Source of the DNA: Clostridiales bacterium UBA4698
Lineage (GTDB): Bacteria; Bacillota; Clostridia; TANB77; UBA1234
Reading direction: 5' to 3'
DNA: 37,754 bases
Assembly: GCA_002404755.1 (NCBI GenBank)
Contig: DHKI01000034.1
Location: forward strand, 1 to 37,754
In this document: positions 33,235 through 37,754 of the stretch, in pieces
How the letters are laid out: every line of letters starts with the position of its first letter
Numbering within the stretch: position 1 is the stretch's first letter
Translations under genes and position numbers: made by a program
Notes under the pieces: model-generated
Seen by the model: only the letters and a program-made list of their open reading frames with translations
The model's database searches: none
Told to the model about the DNA's origin: nothing

Positions 33235-34443
33235 ATGGAAAATAAAACAAAAAGTTCAATAGGTTACACAATATTATGGATGATTATAACTGCAGCGGTT
33301 GTATATATAGTAATGTCGTACTCGTACGCAAAGGATGCATTAGAAAATGATGAATATTACAGCACATTATATGATTTGAAATCATCAACAGCAGAATTTG
33401 CAAAACTAAAAAAAGTAATGGGAGTTATAGAAAGAGACTACTTAAAAGAATATGATATGCAAAAACTAGAAGAAGGTGCGATAAAGGGAATGCTAGAAGC
33501 ACTTGGAGATCCATACACATCATACTTCGATAAAAACGAAACAGAATCATTTTTGATGGAAACAGAAGGGGATTATGAAGGCGTTGGAATGTATATATCA
33601 ATTGATACAAAAAAAGACACAGTAATAGTTCTAAGCCCAATAAAAGGTTCTCCGGCAGAAGAAGCAGGTGTAAAGCCAGGTGATTATATCACAGAAATAA
33701 ATGGAGTAAGTGTTGTTGGAGTCTCATTAGAGGAAGTAGCATCAAGACTAAAAGGAATAACAGGTAGTACAGTTGATGTAAAATTCGTAAGATACAATGC
33801 GTCTGGTGACGAGGAAATAATAGAAAAGAAATTACCAAGAAGAAAAGTAGAATTAACATCATTTGAATACAAAATGCTAGAAGGAAATATTGGATATATT
33901 TCATTTAGCTCATTCGACGAAAATGTAACGGAAAAATTTTACGAAGCAACAAAAGAATTATTCAAAAAGAAAAAGGCAAAAGGACTTATACTAGACTTAA
34001 GAAATAATCCGGGTGGACTATTATCAGTAGCAGCAGATGTTGCAGACAAATTATTGCCAACAGGAAGAATAGTATATACCGTAGATAAAAATGGAAACGA
34101 AGAAACATTGTATTCAGATTCAAACTTCATAGATGTGCCAATAGTAGTAATAGTAAATGAAAACTCAGCAAGTGCATCAGAAATATTAGCAGCAGCGTTA
34201 AAAGACTACGGTTGGCAAGTAGTTGGAACAACAACGTATGGAAAAGGATTAGTACAAGAATTTAAGAGCTTGAGAGATGGAACATACGTAAAAGTAACTA
34301 TAAGTGAATACTTCTCACCAAACGGAAATAGCATAAATGAAAAAGGTGTAGAGCCAACAGTAAAAGTAGAACAAAACGAAGAAACAGAAGAAGATGAACA
34401 ACTAAATAAAGCAATAGAAGAAATGAAAAAATTGATAAAATAA
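33235..34443 (+). CDS. C-terminal processing serine protease (S41, CtpA type)
   Basis: A 402-aa exported protease. N-terminal membrane anchor (about 9-30), helical region, PDZ domain (about 115-200, with GVGMYI and VKPGDYITEINGVSV), then the S41 catalytic domain: RNNPGGLL, NENSASASEILAAAL with the nucleophile Ser, and TYGKGLVQ with the Lys base, the Ser-Lys dyad of the family. An acidic tail ends the protein. It trims or degrades secreted proteins at their C-terminus. AAAGGAG precedes the ATG. Confidence 0.95.
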   Translation: MENKTKSSIGYTILWMIITAAVVYIVMSYSYAKDALENDEYYSTLYDLKSSTAEFAKLKKVMGVIERDYLKEYDMQKLEEGAIKGMLEALGDPYTSYFDKNETESFLMETEGDYEGVGMYISIDTKKDTVIVLSPIKGSPAEEAGVKPGDYITEINGVSVVGVSLEEVASRLKGITGSTVDVKFVRYNASGDEEIIEKKLPRRKVELTSFEYKMLEGNIGYISFSSFDENVTEKFYEATKELFKKKKAKGLILDLRNNPGGLLSVAADVADKLLPTGRIVYTVDKNGNEETLYSDSNFIDVPIVVIVNENSASASEILAAALKDYGWQVVGTTTYGKGLVQEFKSLRDGTYVKVTISEYFSPNGNSINEKGVEPTVKVEQNEETEEDEQLNKAIEEMKKLIK

Positions 34444-34469
34444 AAAATACAAAAACTTATGCAATTGTT

Positions 34470-34498
34470 TTGACAATCATAATTCACTATGATAAACT
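34470..34498 (+). promoter_or_regulatory. Promoter of the cold-shock gene
   Basis: Perfect TTGACA (34470-34475), 17 bp, TAAACT (34493-34498) with extended -10 TGA. It leaves a 5' leader of about 73 nt, as is common for cold-shock genes. Confidence 0.75.
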
Positions 34499-34577
34499 AA
34501 AAGCAGTTGTTATACATTGAGCGAAATTCAAAAGATAAAACAACAAAAAGTACTAAAGAAAGTAGGAGGAAAGAAAG

Positions 34578-34787
34578 ATGGAAAGAGGAAAAGTAAAATG
34601 GTTTAATGCTGAGAAAGGATTTGGATTCATCGAAAGAGAATCAGGATCAGATGTATTTGTACATTATTCAGCAATCACAATGGATGGCTATAAGACATTA
34701 GAAGAAGGAGCAGAAGTTCAATTCGATATAGTAGATGGTATGAAAGGTGCACAAGCAGCTAACGTAACACCAGTTGCAACTGTTTAA
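34578..34787 (+). CDS. Cold-shock protein (CspA/CspD family)
   Basis: A 69-aa single OB-fold RNA chaperone. KWFNAEKGFGFIERE contains RNP1 (KGFGFIE) and DVFVHYSAI contains RNP2 (VFVHY), both complete with their aromatic residues. Strong AGGAGG site. Own promoter and terminator. Confidence 0.96.
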   Translation: MERGKVKWFNAEKGFGFIERESGSDVFVHYSAITMDGYKTLEEGAEVQFDIVDGMKGAQAANVTPVATV

Positions 34788-34806
34788 TAATATAGATTAG
34801 TCCAAA

Positions 34807-34843
34807 ACAAGCTCACTAGCAAAAAGTTAGTGAGCTTTTGTTT
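34807..34843 (+). terminator. Terminator of the cold-shock gene
   Basis: AAGCTCACTA (34809-34818) with TAGTGAGCTT (34828-34837), then TTGTTTG. Confidence 0.85.
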
Positions 34844-34879
34844 GACTAAAAATAACATAAGCAGGTTGTGAATAATCAT

Positions 34880-36238
34880 TTACTCAGACAATAATTGAGT
34901 CATATATACCGGCAAATAGGTTATTCCATCTTTTATTTCAAAATCATTTGTGTGAATTATATATGGCATATCTAAAAAGCTTGCATATTTTTTAATGAAT
35001 TTCTTTAAAGAAATTGTTGTATAATTTTTGCTAGATTTTACTTCTATCGGAGAAATATTGTGTCTATTTGTTATTTTGCTTTTTTGAATTAAAAAATCTA
35101 TTTCCATTCTATCTTCTGAATTATTTCTAGAAGAGTTTGAATAAAAATATAAATTGTTGTTTGATGCAACTAAAAGTTGTGCAACTATATTTTCCATAAA
35201 CATACCTTCATTAAACTCTAATTTGTCAAACAATATCTTTTTATAAATTTCTTCACTCATTATTCCTTTTGCATCAAAGGTGTGTGATATTAATAGTCCA
35301 GTATCACCCATGTAACACTTCATTGATGTTAATTTGGTGTTCATTTTTAAACCTATGGTTGGTTCAGTTGTATTAAAAGCATTATTTACAATCATGCTAT
35401 CATTAAGCCATAAAATTGCATCGTCATAGTCTCTGAATTTAGCACCTTCTTCGACAGAAGATAACTTAAATTTCTTTTCATGTTTTTGCAATTGAGAAGG
35501 TATTTGGTCGAATACATTACTAACTTTTATAGAATAGTTTCCAGCATTTTTAGCGATGTCTTCTTTATATAAGTCTAAGATTAATCTTTTTTGTTTGTCT
35601 ACTTTGTTAAAGTCTTTTGTTTCGATAAAAGTATTCACCGCTTGTGGCATTCCACCAACTAACATATATTGTCTAAAAATATTCATTGCCTTTCGATGTA
35701 ACAACTGGCCGAGTGGTTTCTTGCTTTCAAACATTTTTCTGATGGCTGGCATAAGTGTTGTATCACCAATAGCCCATAAAAATTCTTCGAAGTCGAGAGG
35801 ATACATTTTAATGTGTTCTTCTTCCGATGGAATTAAAATATCTTTTATATTCTCTTTTATAGAAATCAAAGAACCGGTTTCTATATAATCGTATCTGCCA
35901 TCTGCAACTAAATGCTTTATTGCAGACCTTGCCCTTGGAAATAGTTGAACCTCATCTAAAATAATTAGACTTTCACGAGAATATAATTCAATAGAAAAAT
36001 ATGCAGAGAGCAACATGAAAAATGTATCTAAATCATCTAAATACTGTTCAAACAAATCTTTTACATTATTATTTACCTTACTAAAATCAATTATGATATA
36101 TGATTTATAGTTTTCTTTAGCGAATTCTTCGGCAATATAACTTTTGCCAACACGTCTTGCCCCCTCAATTAGAAGGGCTGTTTTCCCTTGACTTTCACTC
36201 TTCCATTCAAGCAACTTATTATATAATTTTCTCCTCAT
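34880..36238 (-). CDS. AAA-type ATPase with DUF4143 C-terminal domain
   Basis: A 452-aa protein. Walker A GARRVGKS (about 27-34), Walker B LIILDEVQ (about 92-99), and the AAA_14 region with ETGSLIS; the C-terminal half has GDTGLL, FNEGMFMENIVAQLL, EIDFLI and SPIEVKSSKN, the PD-(D/E)xK-like nuclease-fold signature of DUF4143. These are mobile, patchily distributed genes in gut anaerobes, often expanded in number; role unknown. The ATG at 36238 is favoured by GGAGGTG upstream, over the GTG at 36247 inside that site. It is flanked by convergent csp and divergent hslO, and its promoter is embedded in 33-bp repeats. Confidence 0.9.
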   Translation of the reverse strand: MRRKLYNKLLEWKSESQGKTALLIEGARRVGKSYIAEEFAKENYKSYIIIDFSKVNNNVKDLFEQYLDDLDTFFMLLSAYFSIELYSRESLIILDEVQLFPRARSAIKHLVADGRYDYIETGSLISIKENIKDILIPSEEEHIKMYPLDFEEFLWAIGDTTLMPAIRKMFESKKPLGQLLHRKAMNIFRQYMLVGGMPQAVNTFIETKDFNKVDKQKRLILDLYKEDIAKNAGNYSIKVSNVFDQIPSQLQKHEKKFKLSSVEEGAKFRDYDDAILWLNDSMIVNNAFNTTEPTIGLKMNTKLTSMKCYMGDTGLLISHTFDAKGIMSEEIYKKILFDKLEFNEGMFMENIVAQLLVASNNNLYFYSNSSRNNSEDRMEIDFLIQKSKITNRHNISPIEVKSSKNYTTISLKKFIKKYASFLDMPYIIHTNDFEIKDGITYLPVYMTQLLSE

Positions 36239-36267
36239 ATATAGCACCTCCGTGTTATGTGTTATCT

Positions 36268-36366
36268 ATATTTTACACCTTTTCAAAGTTTTTATCAATC
36301 ATATTTTACACCTTTTCAAGATTTTTTATGTACATATTTTACACCTTTTCAAGTTTTTGCGTTTTT
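36268..36366. repeat. Three tandem 33-bp repeats upstream of the AAA/DUF4143 gene
   Basis: The 19-bp core ATATTTTACACCTTTTCAA occurs at 36268, 36301 and 36334, exactly 33 bp apart (about three helical turns), with degenerate 14-bp fillers. The first copy includes the -10 box of the ATPase gene. Confidence 0.85.
36270..36298 (-). promoter_or_regulatory. Promoter of the AAA/DUF4143 gene, overlapping a repeat
   Basis: Minus strand TTGATA (36298-36293), 17 bp, TAAAAT (36275-36270). The -10 box lies in repeat copy 1. Confidence 0.55.
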
Positions 36367-36414
36367 GTTTGTACTATGCCAAGAAAGTAGACACAAAACA
36401 TAATTCGTCTTTGA

Positions 36415-36443
36415 TTGAAATAGAAGTCTAAATGTGTTATTAT
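36415..36443 (+). promoter_or_regulatory. Promoter of hslO
   Basis: TTGAAA (36415-36420), 17 bp, TATTAT (36438-36443), 38 bp before the start codon. Confidence 0.6.
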
Positions 36444-36481
36444 AATCGTTGAAAAATCATTTATAAGGAAGAGGAATAATA

Positions 36482-37345
36482 ATGGACAAATTAAAAAAAT
36501 TTATGGCTCATGTGGACATGGTAAAAATATCATGCGTAGAAACAACAGAGCTAGTAGAAGAAGCAAGAAAAATACATCAAACTAACCCAACGCCAACAGC
36601 TGCACTTGGAAGAACATTAACAATGGCAGTACTTATGGGAACAATGATGAAAAATGAAACAGATAAATTAACCATACAAATACTAGGCGATGGACCTGCA
36701 GGACAAATATTAGCAGTATGCAATAAAAACGGAGAAGTAAAAGGATGCATAGCTAACCCAATGGCAGAAGCACCACTAAAGCCGAATGGAAAATTAAATG
36801 TAAGTGCGATAATTGGAAAAGGACAATTGAATGTAATAAAAGATATAGGATTAAAGGAGCCATATGTAGGAAATGTTCCACTACAAACAGGCGAAATAGC
36901 AGAAGATTTCGCATATTACTATGCAATGTCAGAACAAACGGCATCAGCAGTTGCTTTAGGAGTACTTGTTGAAAAGGATGGAAGTGTAAAAAAGGCCGGA
37001 GGGTACGTACTGCAAATAATGCCAGATACACCAGATGAAATAATAAGTCTTATAGAACAACGCTTAAAAGAATCAAAATCAATAACACAAATGCTAGAAG
37101 AAGGTATGACATTAGAAGAAATAGCAAAATACATATCAGATGATTTAGCAACATATGAAGTTGAGGAATTACATCCAAAATATAAATGTGATTGCTCAAG
37201 AGAAAGAATGGAAAAAGCATTAATAAGCATAGGCAAAAAAGACATAATGGAATTAGCAGAAGATGAAGAAACAGAATTAACATGTCAATTCTGCAATAAA
37301 AAATACAAATTCAGCAAAGAAGAAATATTAAACTTGATTAAATAA
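36482..37345 (+). CDS. hslO: Redox-regulated chaperone Hsp33
   Basis: A 287-aa holdase chaperone switched on by oxidation. N-terminal core with ALGRTLTMAVLMGTM, QILGDGPAGQILAV and GVLVEKDGSVKKAGGYVLQ (shown in part KAGGYVLQ); the C-terminal zinc switch has the CDC and CQFC pairs in the correct order and spacing (YKCDCSRERM and LTCQFCNKKY). Length is standard. AAGGAAGAGG precedes the ATG. Confidence 0.96.
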   Translation: MDKLKKFMAHVDMVKISCVETTELVEEARKIHQTNPTPTAALGRTLTMAVLMGTMMKNETDKLTIQILGDGPAGQILAVCNKNGEVKGCIANPMAEAPLKPNGKLNVSAIIGKGQLNVIKDIGLKEPYVGNVPLQTGEIAEDFAYYYAMSEQTASAVALGVLVEKDGSVKKAGGYVLQIMPDTPDEIISLIEQRLKESKSITQMLEEGMTLEEIAKYISDDLATYEVEELHPKYKCDCSRERMEKALISIGKKDIMELAEDEETELTCQFCNKKYKFSKEEILNLIK

Positions 37346-37355
37346 AAGGATAAAT

Positions 37356-37389
37356 TGCCACTCAGCCCTACGCACAAGGCCGAGTGGCA
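37356..37389 (+). terminator. Hairpin after hslO
   Basis: TGCCACTC (37356-37363) with GAGTGGCA (37382-37389), with an inner GCC/GGC pair; no strong T-tract. Confidence 0.55.
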
Positions 37390-37428
37390 GCTACTTAAAA
37401 ATTCTTTTTGAATTATTTTTAAATTTGC

Positions 37429-37457
37429 TTGACTAAGTATAGCAAAAATGTTACAAT
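37429..37457 (+). promoter_or_regulatory. First of two promoters ahead of the tRNA genes
   Basis: TTGACT (37429-37434), 17 bp, TACAAT (37452-37457) with extended -10 TGT. A small hairpin GGAGAAA/TTTCTCC (37473-37489) lies in the transcribed leader. Confidence 0.6.
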
Positions 37458-37531
37458 TTAACTTGCTGAGAGGGAGAAAAGATTTCTCCTAAACCTCTTA
37501 AGAAAAAAGTCAAAAAAAATAAAAATTTTTA

Positions 37532-37560
37532 TTGACAAAATACTTACTATAAAGTATACT
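37532..37560 (+). promoter_or_regulatory. Proximal tRNA promoter
   Basis: Perfect TTGACA (37532-37537), 17 bp, TATACT (37555-37560), 27 bp before tRNA-Val. Confidence 0.85.
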
Positions 37561-37587
37561 TAAGAAGTCGCAAGGCAATATAGAAGT

Positions 37588-37663
37588 GGGCGCTTAGCTC
37601 AGCTGGGAGAGCATCTGCCTTACAAGCAGGGGGTCATAGGTTCGAGCCCTATAGTGCCCACCA
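37588..37663 (+). tRNA. tRNA-Val (anticodon TAC)
   Basis: Complete cloverleaf of 76 nt: acceptor GGGCGCT/AGTGCCC, D-loop with AGCTGGGAGAG, anticodon loop CTTACAA (anticodon 37621-37623), T-arm GGTTCGAGCC, encoded CCA. Confidence 0.97.
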
Positions 37664-37705
37664 CTTTCTTTAAAATCATGCATAAAACGCGTGATAAAAT
37701 ACAAT

Positions 37706-37754
37706 GGCCTGATAGCTCAGTTGGTTAGAGCGCTAGCCTGTCACGCTAGAGGTC
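37706..37754 (+). tRNA. tRNA-Asp (anticodon GTC), truncated by the window end
   Basis: The 5' acceptor strand GGCCTGA, a normal D-arm and the anticodon stem-loop GCTAGC-CTGTCAC are visible, with anticodon GTC. The T-arm lies outside the window. Confidence 0.92.

Noticed and set aside
36268..36366. CRISPR array
   Set aside because: Only three units with a 33-bp total period and AT-rich, similar fillers of 14 bp; no spacers and no cas genes.
36157..36390. Plus-strand frame of 77 codons over the 33-bp repeats
   Set aside because: The repeat period is a multiple of three, which keeps the frame open artificially; no ribosome site or domain, and it overlaps the ATPase start.
37461..37500. TPP riboswitch suggested by the CTGAGAGGG string
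   Set aside because: None of the other conserved thi-box elements follow, and the downstream genes are tRNAs.

Overview
The window is low-GC (roughly 30% by eye) chromosome from a Gram-positive bacterium, most likely an uncultured gut-type Clostridia. The evidence is AGGAGG-type ribosome sites, TTGACA-17-TATAAT promoters, an AbrB with a zinc ribbon, DUF4321 next to radC/mreB, MazF of the EndoA type, and the neighbour pairs yycJ-rlmH and metG-tatD. The species assignment is inference.

Layout. 1-1.7 kb: a broken InlB-type repeat remnant and an M18 aminopeptidase. 1.7-4 kb: a two-gene operon with a glutamine-synthetase-fold amidoligase. 4-7.7 kb: minD, minE (with an unusual basic tail), rodA and dusB. 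7.9-9.7 kb: mazF (minus) and a degenerate PLD-like protein. 9.8-16 kb: DUF4321, radC, mreB, mreC, mreD, mrdA, minC. Together with minD-minE-rodA this is the whole cell-shape and division-site set, split in two. 16.0-16.5 kb: a gene-free block that looks like a large structured RNA on the minus strand. 16.6-23.8 kb: prepilin, divergent abrB, then an incomplete Tad/Flp-pilus-like operon with SLH and unknown secreted proteins. 23.8-26.4 kb (minus): murA, yycJ, rlmH. 26.6-37.4 kb: small hypotheticals, acpS, metG, tatD, a YibE/F membrane protein, ctpA, a cold-shock protein, an AAA+DUF4143 ATPase with 33-bp repeats upstream, and hslO. The right end carries tRNA-Val and a truncated tRNA-Asp.

Main discovery candidate. 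Four genes that ought to be intact (the amidoligase, rodA, mreB, rlmH) are each split by exactly one extra C, and in all four this C turns a Gly codon GGN into an in-frame CGG followed by N. Skipping that C restores a normal protein each time; RlmH becomes exactly 159 aa. The contexts are GCT-CGGT-AAA, TTG-CGGC-AAG, CTT-CGGA-AGA and CTA-CGGA-AAA. Reading every other gene by eye (about 11,000 codons) I found no other in-frame CGG: every other CGG string straddles a codon boundary. This points to CGG being unassigned or undecoded in this organism and serving as a +1 frameshift site read as (C)GGN = Gly. It fits sequencing error or random decay poorly.

Second candidate: the roughly 500-nt minus-strand RNA at 15998-16495, with its own promoter and terminator, a GNRA-capped hairpin, and three copies of an internal motif.
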